Positions 32,644 through 41,070 of a stretch of 64,000 nucleotides of DNA are shown here, one piece after another. Each line of letters starts with the position of its first letter. Position 1 is the first letter of the stretch. A program made the position numbers and the translations under genes. The notes under the pieces were generated by a model that worked only from the letters and a program-made list of their open reading frames with translations, ran no database searches and was not told the DNA's origin. The stretch is from DASSUW01 sp963803335 (GTDB lineage: Bacteria > Actinomycetota > Thermoleophilia > Solirubrobacterales > Solirubrobacteraceae), in contig CAWDME010000011.1 of NCBI GenBank assembly GCA_963803335.1, positions 496,001 through 560,000 on the forward strand, given 5' to 3'.

Positions 32644-34028
32644 GCTGCTGGGGCGGCCGCTCGCCGTCGCCAACGCCGGCGTCGACCTGTTCGCGGACGA
32701 GCTCGAGCGCCAGGGCGTGCCCGTCGAGCGCGTCGGGTGGCGGCCGCCCGAGCCCGGCGCCGAGGAGGCGCTCGCACGGCTCGCGCTGGAGGCCGAGGCG
32801 ATCACGCGCGCGAACGACGAGGCGGTCCAGCGGATCGAGGCCGCGCAGCCACATCTGGTCGGCGTCGGCACCGCGCGCGACCTGCTCCCCGACATCGGCG
32901 ACCGCACGATCCTGCACGCCGGGCCGCCGATCGAGTGGAAGGACATGTCCGGCCCGCTGCGCGGCGCGGTGATCGGCGCCGCCGTCTACGAAGGGCTGGC
33001 GAGCGACCGCGAGGACGCCGAGCGGCGCGCGGCCGCCGGCGAGTTCGAGTTCGGCCCCTGCCACGAGCGCGGCGCCGTCGGGCCGATGGCCGGCGTCGTG
33101 AGCCCATCGATGCCGATGTGCGTGATCGAGAACACCACCCATGGCAACCGCGCGTTCTGCACGTTCAACGAGGGCCTCGGCAAGGTGCTGCGCTACGGCG
33201 CCAACGACGACACCGTGCTCGAGCGGCTGGCCTGGATCCGCGACGTGCTCGCGCGCGTGTTCGCCAAGGCCCTCGATCGGGTTGAGCCGATCGACCTCCG
33301 CTCGATGACCGCACAGGCGCTGCAGATGGGCGACGAGGGCCACAACCGCAACCGCGCCGGCACGTCGCTGCTGCTGCGCGAGCTGCTGCCCGCGCTGATC
33401 GAGCTCGACGAGCCGTCGGCCGACACCGCCGCCGTCGCCCGCTTCATCGCCGGCAACGACCACTTCTTCCTGAACATGACGATGCCCGCGTCGAAGGCGT
33501 GCGCCGACGCCGCCCGCGACATCGACCGCTCGTCGATCGTCGTCGCGATGGCGCGCAACGGCACCGAGTTCGGGATCCGGCTGAGCGGCACCGGCGACCG
33601 CTGGTTCACCGGCCCGAGCGGCATGATCGACGGGCTCTACTTGCCCGGGCTTCGGGCCTGAGGACGCGAACCCCGACATCGGCGACAGCACGATCACCGA
33701 GACCGTCGGCCTTGGCGGCTTCGCGATGGCCGCGGCGCCGGCGATCGTGCGCGTGGTCGGCGGCGGCCCCGAGGACGCGCTCGAGGCCACGCGCGCGATG
33801 TACGACATCTCCTGGGGGGAGAGCCGCAGCTACCAGATCCCCTCGCTCGGGTTCCGTGGGACGCCGTTCGGGATCGACGTGCGTGAGGTCGTGCACACGC
33901 GCCTGCTGCCGTTCGTGAACACCGGCATCGCGCATCGCGAGCCGGGCGTCGGGCAGATCGGCGCGGGCCTGGTGAAGCCGCCGATGGAGGCGTTCGTGAA
34001 GGCCGTGCGGGCGCTCGCCGGGCTGTGA
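32636..34028 (+). pseudogene. DUF1116 protein (YlbE-like), single-base frameshift
   Basis: The GTG at 32636 follows GAAGGAGG and overlaps fdrA by 8 bp. The first part (to 33661) reads normally through SGTGDRWFTGP to YLPG and then hits TGA. The expected continuation FGPEDANPDIGDSTITETVG ... NTGIAHREPGVGQIGAGLV lies in the next frame and ends at 34028. One extra base in the run CCCGGGC (33644-33650) explains it: deleting one G restores the whole family sequence. It is either a real inactivating mutation, a slippage site, or a sequence error. Expected role: subunit of oxamate carbamoyltransferase. Confidence 0.88.
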
Positions 34029-34783
34029 TCGCGCACGTCGTGGCGGCGCCGGTCGCCGGGCACGAGGTCCGTGTCACGCACCTCGGCCGGCATGCCGGCT
34101 ACGCGGAGCTCGACGGCTTCGTGATCCTGGTGGTGGGGCCGGACGGGCCGCTGCTGCCCAACGGCGTCGTTCTCACGGCGCCGCCGCGGACGGGCCGCGT
34201 CGTGCTCGACGGCGCACGGATCTGGGATCCGACGCTGCGCCTGCCTGCGGCGCCAGATCTGCCCGCCGGCGCACAGACGCCGCTCGAGCGTGCGGTCGCA
34301 GCGCGAGATCCCGCGTTGGCGGTGGCGGCGGCGCGAGAGCTGATCGGCCGCGGGCCCGGCTCCACGCCCGAGGGCGACGACGCGCTCGCCGTCACCGCCG
34401 CGCTCGTGGCCGCCGGCCCGTGGGACGCCGACGACAAGGCGGCGTGGCTCGCGGCGCTGCTCCCCGCCGACCTCCGCGCGCGCACCAGCGCGCTGTCCGC
34501 GACGCTGCTCGAGCTCGCCACGCACGGGGCGATCGCCGAGCCGGTCCACGCCGTGCTGGCGGGCGCGCCGCTCAGCCGGCTCACGCGGCTCGGCCACAGC
34601 ACCGGCAGCGTGTATGCCGCGGCCGGCGGAGCGGCTCTGCGCGGACTCGGCTACGGTGCCCGCCATGGCGCTCGAGATCAAGGAGACCCTGCTCAAGCAG
34701 GTGCGCTCGACGGGGATCAAGCCGTCGCGCGTGCTGGAGGTCGGCGGCGTGGCCGGGCCGAAGTCGCTGCTGACCGGGCGTGA
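34025..34783 (+). CDS. DUF2877 protein (YlbF-like)
   Basis: 252 residues as an open frame, GTG start overlapping the DUF1116 stop by 4 bp. The family core GRGPGSTPEGDDALAV and LGHSTGSVYAAAGGAALRGL is clear up to about residue 210. The last 40 residues are Arg/Gly-rich, look like out-of-frame sequence and overlap the methyltransferase gene by 119 bp, so the natural stop has probably been lost. It is the third component of the oxamate carbamoyltransferase set. Confidence 0.8.
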   Translation: MIAHVVAAPVAGHEVRVTHLGRHAGYAELDGFVILVVGPDGPLLPNGVVLTAPPRTGRVVLDGARIWDPTLRLPAAPDLPAGAQTPLERAVAARDPALAVAAARELIGRGPGSTPEGDDALAVTAALVAAGPWDADDKAAWLAALLPADLRARTSALSATLLELATHGAIAEPVHAVLAGAPLSRLTRLGHSTGSVYAAAGGAALRGLGYGARHGARDQGDPAQAGALDGDQAVARAGGRRRGRAEVAADRA

Positions 34784-35216
34784 GACCGAGGGCGCCGAGA
34801 AGTACGTGCTCAACATCGCCGAGGTCAAGACACAGCCCGGCGTCACGAACGTGCTGGCCAACGCGAACGACATGCCGTTCGCCGACGCGTCGTTCGACCT
34901 CGTGATGTCGGTCTCGACGCTCGAGCACGACAAGCACTTCTGGCTCTCGCTCGCCGAGATGAAGCGCGTGCTGCGGCCGGGCGGCGTGCTCGCGATCGCC
35001 GTGCCCGGCTACGTCAAGGATCCCGAGCGCGACCGCGGCCGGTGGACGCGCACCTACCGGGTGCACTTCGCGTTCGACTACTACCGCTTCAGCGAGCAGG
35101 CGGTGCGCGAGGTCTTCTTCTCCGGCATGGAGCGGATCGGGACCGAGGCGGTCCTGGTCCCGCCACGCATCATCGGCCACGCCGTCAAGCCCAACGGACT
35201 CAACAAGGTGGCATGA
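34665..35216 (+). CDS. Class I SAM-dependent methyltransferase
   Basis: 183 residues from the ATG at 34665. A glycine-rich SAM site (VLEVGGVAGPKSLL), DMPFADASFDLVMSVSTLEH (motif II region) and LRPGGVLAIAVPGY are visible, the pattern of small UbiE/Methyltransf_11 proteins. Substrate unknown. The stop overlaps the start of the cyclase gene by 4 bp, so the two belong together. Confidence 0.85.
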   Translation: MALEIKETLLKQVRSTGIKPSRVLEVGGVAGPKSLLTGRETEGAEKYVLNIAEVKTQPGVTNVLANANDMPFADASFDLVMSVSTLEHDKHFWLSLAEMKRVLRPGGVLAIAVPGYVKDPERDRGRWTRTYRVHFAFDYYRFSEQAVREVFFSGMERIGTEAVLVPPRIIGHAVKPNGLNKVA

Positions 35217-35995
35217 ACGTCCTCGATCTCTCCCAGGACTTCTCGGTCCATACTCCTGCCTTCGCCAGCTACGACGGCCCGTCCGTCAAGTGGGTGAAGC
35301 GGCTCGCATTCGACAAGGCCGGCGGCCAGGAGATCACCTCGACGCTCCACGTCGGCACGCACCTGGACGCGCCCGCGCACTTCTACTCGGGCGGGAAGTT
35401 CATCGGCGACCTGCCGCTCGAGTGGCTCGTCGGGTCCGCCTGCGTCGTCGACCTCGAGCGCATGGGGCTCGGCGACTACGACCTCTACGGCCCGGAGCAC
35501 TTCGAACGCTGGGAGTCCGAGACCGGGATCACGATCGAGCGCGATGACATCCTGATCATCCACACCGGCTACCACCGCTATTACCCGGAGAACTGGGCCG
35601 ACCTCAGCGCCGTCGACGAGACCAAGTACTTCATCCGCCATCCCGGCCCGACGCGCGCGTTCGCCGAGTGGGTCCTCGAGCGCGGGATCCGCTGGCTGGC
35701 CGTCGACGCCGGCAGCGCCGACCACCCGATGAACACGGTCATCCGGCGCATGCGTGCGGACGAGGCGGAGGACGCCGAGGCCAAGCTCGGGCGTCCGCTC
35801 GATGACGTCTTCCCCAAGGCGGACTACCAGATCATGCACACGCTGCTGTTCCCCCACGATGTGATCCACATCGAGAATCTCGGGGGCGCAATTGACGAAG
35901 TGCTGGATCAGCGCATCCAATTCGGCTGCTTTCCGTGGCGTTTCCAGGGCGGCGAGGCGGCCTTCTGCCGCGCCGTGGCGTTTCTGGACGCTTGA
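35213..35995 (+). CDS. Cyclase-family hydrolase (kynurenine-formamidase-like)
   Basis: 260 residues. The family motif HVGTHLDAPAHF with metal-binding His and Asp residues lies near residue 45-55, and HTGYHRYY and VDAGSADHP follow. Such enzymes hydrolyse N-formylkynurenine, cyclic imides or lactones. Its place after the ureide operon would also fit a cyclic amide substrate, but that is a guess. A strong hairpin lies 190 bp downstream. Confidence 0.87.
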   Translation: MNVLDLSQDFSVHTPAFASYDGPSVKWVKRLAFDKAGGQEITSTLHVGTHLDAPAHFYSGGKFIGDLPLEWLVGSACVVDLERMGLGDYDLYGPEHFERWESETGITIERDDILIIHTGYHRYYPENWADLSAVDETKYFIRHPGPTRAFAEWVLERGIRWLAVDAGSADHPMNTVIRRMRADEAEDAEAKLGRPLDDVFPKADYQIMHTLLFPHDVIHIENLGGAIDEVLDQRIQFGCFPWRFQGGEAAFCRAVAFLDA

Positions 35996-36183
35996 TCTGC
36001 CGGATTTATTTCGTCCACTTTCGTTGTGTTGCGGAGAACGTGGGGTATGAAATCCCTCGCGCCGTGTGGAGAGCCACGGCGAATGTCAAACCGCTGTTTG
36101 GACACCCGCCATGGAAGGGGGAGACAGCGAGGGCGACCCGCGAGCGCGGTCGGTGCCGAGGGCCGAAGGCGCCGGCCACACAA

Positions 36184-36249
36184 CCGCGGCGGCGGGGGTA
36201 CCGCCACCCGCCGCCGCGGGCTCGCACCTTAGGTGGACTCCACCACCTA
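36184..36249. terminator. Strong hairpin pair between convergent operons
   Basis: A 13-bp perfect GC stem (36184-36196 with 36207-36219, 10-nt loop) is followed by a 7-bp stem TAGGTGG/CCACCTA (36230-36236 with 36243-36249) that contains the stop codon of the minus-strand gene. The rest of the space from 35996 starts with an AT-richer patch; no small gene is evident in it. Confidence 0.65.
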
Positions 36250-36915
36250 GCGAGCCGCGGTGGACCCGTACTTGAAGGAGCGGTAGGCCTTCGCTGCGGC
36301 CTTGTTGAGCGCCGCCTCGCGCTTGCCGAACCGCGGCTTGCCGGTGATCCTGCGCCGCGCCGTCACCAGTAGCGCGTCGGCGGCGTTCTCTTCCGTCGGC
36401 AGGATCATCAGGTCGTTGCCGAACGTCCGCTGCCCGGGCGGCCCGGTGCGGAAGCGCACCTCGTAGCCCGGCGCGTCGTTGACGCGCGCGCGGCCCTCGG
36501 CGCGCAGATCGAAGTGGTCGAGCTGCGAGCGCAGCTCGTCCACGTGCTGGGAGGCGAACGCGGGCAACACGCCGTGGGCGATGTCGCCGCTCGCCTGCGG
36601 GAGCTTGAGCCGCTCGACGGCGATCGTGACCGTCAGCCGGCCGCGCTTGCCCTGCAGCCGCACGAGCTCGGCGCCCTGCGGCGAGACGCGATGCAGCGCG
36701 CTGCGCCGGTACAACAGGTTGAAGACGGGGTCGTCGTGGTGCACGTACTTCGCCAGCGGGTCGACCTCGGGGCGCACGACGAAGAACCCGAGCGCGATGA
36801 CGACGGCGAGCGCGAACAGCAGCGCGACCGTCGTCCGCTCCCGCCAGCCGAACCGCCGGCGCGCGAGCTCCGGGAGCGTCGGCCCGTACTCGGGCAGGAC
36901 GAGCGGCTCAGCCAC
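36247..36915 (-). CDS. Single-span membrane protein of unknown function
   Basis: 222 residues from GTG 36915, which overlaps the O-antigen ligase stop by 8 bp; a longer start at 36954 would lie in repeat-like sequence. A cytoplasmic tail of about 30 residues, one membrane segment (TVALLFALAVVIALGFFVV) and an outer domain with ERLKLPQASGDIAHG. No known family recognised. Coupled to the polysaccharide ligase gene, it probably helps in surface polymer assembly. Confidence 0.75.
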   Translation of the reverse strand: MAEPLVLPEYGPTLPELARRRFGWRERTTVALLFALAVVIALGFFVVRPEVDPLAKYVHHDDPVFNLLYRRSALHRVSPQGAELVRLQGKRGRLTVTIAVERLKLPQASGDIAHGVLPAFASQHVDELRSQLDHFDLRAEGRARVNDAPGYEVRFRTGPPGQRTFGNDLMILPTEENAADALLVTARRRITGKPRFGKREAALNKAAAKAYRSFKYGSTAAR

Positions 36916-38479
36916 GCGCCACCGCCGGGGTCCGACCCCGTGAGTCGTCGGCACTCAAGGGGTCTGACCCCGTGCCGTTCTCGCGCCGGAGGCCCGCCGC
37001 GATCGCCAACAGCGCCCAGGTCAACGGGTCCTCGAGGTAGGCGGCGTAGACGAACGTGTGCAGCAGGAGCGCCGCGTATGCGGCGGCGATCGCCGCTTGT
37101 GCCACGGCGGCGGTGCCCGGCCACAGCGAAGCCTTGAGCCGCGCCCGCAGGCCGCGGAAGAGCAGGGCGAGGGAGATCGCGATCAGCGCCAGGTAGGCGA
37201 GCAGGCCCACGACGCCCTGCTCGGCGGTGACGGTGAGCGGGATCGTGTGCGAGGCGGCGGCGACCTTCTCCGAGCTCACGTGCTCGCGGATCCGGTACTC
37301 GTCCGCGTAGGCGCCGGAGCCGAAGCCGAGCAGCGGCTTGTCGCGGACCATCCGCAGGCCGCCCTGCACGAGGTCGGCGCGGCCGCTCGTGGCCCGGTTC
37401 CACCAGTTCTGCTTGCCGGTCTCGAGGTTGAGCGCGCTGGGGGCGATCAGCACGATCGCGATGCCGACGACGGCGGCCGTCCCGATCAGCGCGAGCACCG
37501 GCCACGGCTTCCAGCGCAGCGCGGCGAGCACGGCGAGGCCGAGCAGCAGCGCCGCGAAGCTGGATTGCGATAGCGAGAACACGAGCCCCACCCAGAGCAG
37601 CGCGAGCGCGCCTGCGATCAGCGCCGCCTCAGTGCGGCGCCGCGTCCACAGCAGCACGGCGGCGAGCAGGATCATCGTCAGCGCGAGATAGCGGCCGAAG
37701 ATGTTCGGATCGAAGAACAGCGAGTTGACGCGGAAGTACGGCAGCAGGTCGTTGGCCTCGACGACCTTCGCGTTCGTGATCAGCAGCCGGCTGGTCGCGA
37801 ACTCCACGCAGCCGATCGCCGCGAAGACGAGCGCCAGGCCGACCGTGACGCCGAGCGACGCCCGCAGCAGCCGCGGGCTCCAGTTCGCGTCGAGCAGGAT
37901 CACGAACAGCAGGGCGAACGGCACGTAGAACAGGCAGAAGTTCTTCAGCGCCTGCTCGCGGTCGCTCGAGTACAGGGCCTGCAGCGCGTACAGCGCGAGG
38001 ACGCCGGCGAACGCGATCTGCAGCCACCGCAACAGCGGCTCGCGCTCGGGGTCCTTCTCATCGCTGCGCAGCCATCGCCACGCGTAGGCGAGGATCCCGG
38101 CGCCGATAACGGCATACAGCGGCAGGAGCAGGTTGGCCGCCGTGCCGCCGATCGAGACCGGCACGCGGAACGGCAGGGCGGCGACCGCGCACAGCGTCAG
38201 CACCGTCGGCCGGCGCAGCACGATCCAGGTGAGCACGAGCACCGCCACGCCGCCGACGACCGCCGCTCCGATGATCGCCGGGCCGACCGACGGCACGTGT
38301 ACGCGGGTCGCCAGCGTCCCGATCGCGAGCACCGCGAGTGCGGGAGAGGCGAGCATCGCGAACGCGCGCGCGCGCCGCTCACGCGTGACGAGAGCGAACG
38401 CTGTCGCGGCGGCAGCCGCGAGCAGCACCACGTCTTGGACGGGCGCGGCGAGGGCGAACGTATGCGGAATGGGGGGCAA
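36908..38479 (-). CDS. O-antigen ligase/polymerase-family membrane protein
   Basis: 523 residues with about 12 membrane segments and one large outer loop (about 340-440) that contains GLRMVRDKPLLGFGSGAYADEY and the conserved His in ASHTIPLTVTAEQG, the hallmarks of the Wzy_C family. It joins or polymerises lipid-linked glycans on the outer side of the membrane. TTG start, uncertain. The 3' end carries a tandem GGGGTCNGACCCC repeat that adds the last codons. Confidence 0.86.
   Translation of the reverse strand: MPPIPHTFALAAPVQDVVLLAAAAATAFALVTRERRARAFAMLASPALAVLAIGTLATRVHVPSVGPAIIGAAVVGGVAVLVLTWIVLRRPTVLTLCAVAALPFRVPVSIGGTAANLLLPLYAVIGAGILAYAWRWLRSDEKDPEREPLLRWLQIAFAGVLALYALQALYSSDREQALKNFCLFYVPFALLFVILLDANWSPRLLRASLGVTVGLALVFAAIGCVEFATSRLLITNAKVVEANDLLPYFRVNSLFFDPNIFGRYLALTMILLAAVLLWTRRRTEAALIAGALALLWVGLVFSLSQSSFAALLLGLAVLAALRWKPWPVLALIGTAAVVGIAIVLIAPSALNLETGKQNWWNRATSGRADLVQGGLRMVRDKPLLGFGSGAYADEYRIREHVSSEKVAAASHTIPLTVTAEQGVVGLLAYLALIAISLALLFRGLRARLKASLWPGTAAVAQAAIAAAYAALLLHTFVYAAYLEDPLTWALLAIAAGLRRENGTGSDPLSADDSRGRTPAVARG
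36927..36971. repeat. Tandem GGGGTCNGACCCC palindromes
   Basis: Two 13-bp palindromes (36927-36939 and 36959-36971) lie 32 bp apart (start to start) in the 3' end of the O-antigen ligase gene and just before the next gene's start. They differ only in the central base on the given strand and look like a small REP-type repeat. Confidence 0.5.
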
Positions 38480-38605
38480 GGGGCCGCGCCAACCCTAGCG
38501 ACGGCACTGGCGGCCACGGGGCGTCAGAACTTGCGGAGGATGCGTTTCCCAATCGTGACCGGAGACACGAATAGAGCCGGAGCTACCGCTATCGTGGCCG
38601 GGCGC

Positions 38606-40093
38606 ATGGCCATCGTTTCGCCACCCCGGCCGAGGTCGGCGCTCTCGATCCCGACGATACTCGAGGAGCGCCGGCGCCGGATCCCCACCGTCGTGGCGCC
38701 GGTGGCGACGATCTTCGGCATCGCGGTCGCGATGTTCGTGGTGTACGGCCCGTCGTTCGTCAACTACGACGCGCAGTGGGCGCTGCTGTGGGCCCGCGAC
38801 CTCTGGCACGGCTTCACCCCGGAGTACGCGGCTGACTTCGCGCCCACGCCGCATCCGCTCGCCACCGCGGTGAGCTCGCTCGCGCTGCCGCTTGGCGACG
38901 ACGCCGATATGGCCATCCTCGGCCTGACGCTGCTGTGCTTCGGCGCGCTCGTGTATCTGACGTACCGGCTCGGCGCCGAGCTGTTCTCGCCGTGGGTCGG
39001 GCTCGTGGCCGCGCTCGTCGTGCTGACGCGCCCGGCGATCGAGCGCGACGCGCTGATCGGCTACCAGGACCTGCCGTTCGCGGTGCTGGTGATCAGTGCG
39101 GTGCTGCTGGAGGCGCGCCGTCCGCGGCGCGGCGCCGGGGTGCTCGCGCTGCTCACACTCGCCGGCCTGCTACGGCCCGAGGCATGGGTGCTCGCCGGCC
39201 TGTACTGGCTCTACCTCTGGCCCGGCGCCACGGTGGCGCAGCGCTGGCGGACGTTCGCCCTCGTGCTCGCCGCGCCGCTGATCTGGGCCGGCAGTGACTG
39301 GATCGTCGCCGGCGACCCGCTGCACTCGCTGCACGGCACCGCCGCGCTCGCCGAGGCGGCCGACCGCCGCCGCGATCCGCAGGACGTCCCGTACTGGACG
39401 GCCAAGTACTTCGGCTACGCCCTACGCGAGCCGATGGTCATCGGCGTGCCGCTCGGCCTGGCGTTCGCGTGGCTGTATGCGCGGCGCCGCTCATGGCTGC
39501 CCGTGGCGGTCGTGGTGGCGATGACGGCCGTGTTCGCGATCGGCCCGCTGTTCGGGCTGCCGCTGATCCGTCGCTACGTCGAGACCCCGGCCGTGCTGCT
39601 GACGCTCTTCTACGGGCTCGCCGTCTGCGGCTGGATGACGCTGCCGCCCGGCCGCGCCCGCACCCGCTGGATGGTGCTCGGCGGCCTGGCCGTCGCGCTC
39701 TCGGTCGTCTACCTGCCGTGGCACGCGACCAAGCTCGATAGCGTCGGCCGCCGCGTGCAGCACGACGGCGTGATGTACGCCGACCTCCAGCGGGTCGGCG
39801 AGGCGCCCGCGGTGCGCGCGGCGTTCGCCCGCTGCGCGCCGCTCACCGCGGCCGACCACCGGCCGATCCCGTTCGTCCGCTACTGGCTCGACGGCGCGCC
39901 CGGCTCGGTCCGCACCGTCGAGGGCGGCGCGAGCCCGATGAGCAAGATGCTGCTGCTCCCGCGGCGCAACAAGGCCACGCGCCGCGTCTACTCGCTCAAG
40001 ACGTTCCCGATCGTCCGCCCGCCGGCGGGCTACACGCAGATCTACCGCAACGCCTCCTGGCGCGTCTACGCTGCGTCAGGGTGTGCCGCGTAG
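38606..40093 (+). CDS. GT39-like membrane glycosyltransferase
   Basis: 495 residues from ATG 38606; earlier starts are possible. About nine to eleven membrane segments. The first outer loop has YDAQWALLWARDLWHGFTPEY with the Asp expected for lipid-phosphate-sugar-dependent glycosyltransferases, and VLTRPAIERDALIGYQDLPF follows. The C-terminal 110 residues are soluble. It probably transfers a sugar from a polyprenyl-phosphate donor outside the membrane. Divergent from the O-antigen ligase gene. Confidence 0.72.
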   Translation: MAIVSPPRPRSALSIPTILEERRRRIPTVVAPVATIFGIAVAMFVVYGPSFVNYDAQWALLWARDLWHGFTPEYAADFAPTPHPLATAVSSLALPLGDDADMAILGLTLLCFGALVYLTYRLGAELFSPWVGLVAALVVLTRPAIERDALIGYQDLPFAVLVISAVLLEARRPRRGAGVLALLTLAGLLRPEAWVLAGLYWLYLWPGATVAQRWRTFALVLAAPLIWAGSDWIVAGDPLHSLHGTAALAEAADRRRDPQDVPYWTAKYFGYALREPMVIGVPLGLAFAWLYARRRSWLPVAVVVAMTAVFAIGPLFGLPLIRRYVETPAVLLTLFYGLAVCGWMTLPPGRARTRWMVLGGLAVALSVVYLPWHATKLDSVGRRVQHDGVMYADLQRVGEAPAVRAAFARCAPLTAADHRPIPFVRYWLDGAPGSVRTVEGGASPMSKMLLLPRRNKATRRVYSLKTFPIVRPPAGYTQIYRNASWRVYAASGCAA

Positions 40094-40143
40094 GGCTCAT
40101 TAACAGCGGCATTTGGGAATGCGGGATCGGCCTCGCGGCCGAA

Positions 40144-40230
40144 CCTCGGCAAGTTTCGGACGCTCAGGGCGCATAAGTTGCCGAGGTCCGCCCCGCGGCC
40201 GAAACCTCGCCGCCCTACCCGGCCGCAGTT
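40144..40230. repeat. Dispersed repeat, copy D
   Basis: A 9-bp perfect stem CCTCGGCAA/TTGCCGAGG (40144-40152 with 40178-40186) is followed by the core GCCCTACCCGGCCGCAGTT (40212-40230). It fills the 170-bp space between the convergent GT39-like gene and the ABC ATPase gene and may also serve as terminator. Confidence 0.65.
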
Positions 40231-40263
40231 CACCCGTGGCGAGACCACCACGGGGAGCCGCTG

Positions 40264-41070
40264 CTAGACGTCCTCCATCGCGACCGGGTCGCGCTCCTCG
40301 CCGGCCTCCTCGCGGATGCCGAGGAAGTCGGTGTAGGCCTCCACGACGGCGGTCGGCTCGTCCCACATCCGCAGGCGGCCCTTGTCCATCCAGATGCACT
40401 CGTCGCACAGCTTCTCGATGCTCGCGAGGGCGTGGGAGACGAGGAGGATCGTGCGGTCCTCGCTGCACAGCTCGCGCATCCGCTCGAACGACTTCTTGCG
40501 GAAGCGCGCGTCGCCGACCGACAGCGCCTCGTCGATGATGAGGATGTCGGGATGCATGGTCACGGCGACCGCGAACGCCAACCGCCCGTACATGCCGGAC
40601 GAGTACGTCCGCATCGGCATGTCCATGAACTCCTCGAGCTCGGCGAAGTCCACGATCTCGTCGTACTTCTCGGCCAGATCGGCGCGGGTCAGCCCCGCTG
40701 CGAGGCCGCCCAGCACCACGTTCTGTCGGCCGGTGAGCTTGCGGTTGAAGCCGACGCCGAGCGAGAGCAGCGTGCTCACGCGGCCGTTGACCTGCACGCG
40801 CCCCGAGTTAGGAGGCAGGATGCCGGCGACGGTCCGCATGAGCGTCGACTTGCCGGCGCCGTTGGCGCCCACGACGCCCATCACCTTCCCGTGCGGGACC
40901 TGGAAGGAGACGTTCTTGAGCGCCTGGATCTCGCGCACCACGCGCTCGCGGCGGCCGAGCCGCAGCAGCGTGCTCTTCAGCGTCGGCGCCTTCTCGAGCG
41001 ACGTGCGGTAGGTCACCGACACGTCCTCGACCCGGATCCGGACCCGGTCAGAGCCGGACAGCAAACTCAC
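40264..41070 (-). CDS. Polysaccharide/teichoic acid ABC exporter ATPase (TagH/Wzt type)
   Basis: 268 residues, GTG start. Walker A VVGANGAGKST, signature TYSSGMYGRLAFAVAV, Walker B ILIIDEALSVGD and switch His in LLVSHAL match the TagH/KpsT/Wzt group (SSGM signature, ALSVGD). There is no C-terminal glycan-binding domain. With the permease it exports a lipid-linked surface polymer. Last gene of a seven-gene minus-strand operon; its start overlaps the permease by 23 bp. Confidence 0.92.
   Translation of the reverse strand: MSLLSGSDRVRIRVEDVSVTYRTSLEKAPTLKSTLLRLGRRERVVREIQALKNVSFQVPHGKVMGVVGANGAGKSTLMRTVAGILPPNSGRVQVNGRVSTLLSLGVGFNRKLTGRQNVVLGGLAAGLTRADLAEKYDEIVDFAELEEFMDMPMRTYSSGMYGRLAFAVAVTMHPDILIIDEALSVGDARFRKKSFERMRELCSEDRTILLVSHALASIEKLCDECIWMDKGRLRMWDEPTAVVEAYTDFLGIREEAGEERDPVAMEDV

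Noticed and set aside
35996..36246. Small frames of 60-145 codons after the cyclase gene
   Set aside because: Low complexity, no ribosome site, and they pass through the terminator hairpins.
9474..40230. CRISPR array from the repeated 19-mer
   Set aside because: The copies are kilobases apart, in both orientations and without regular spacers.
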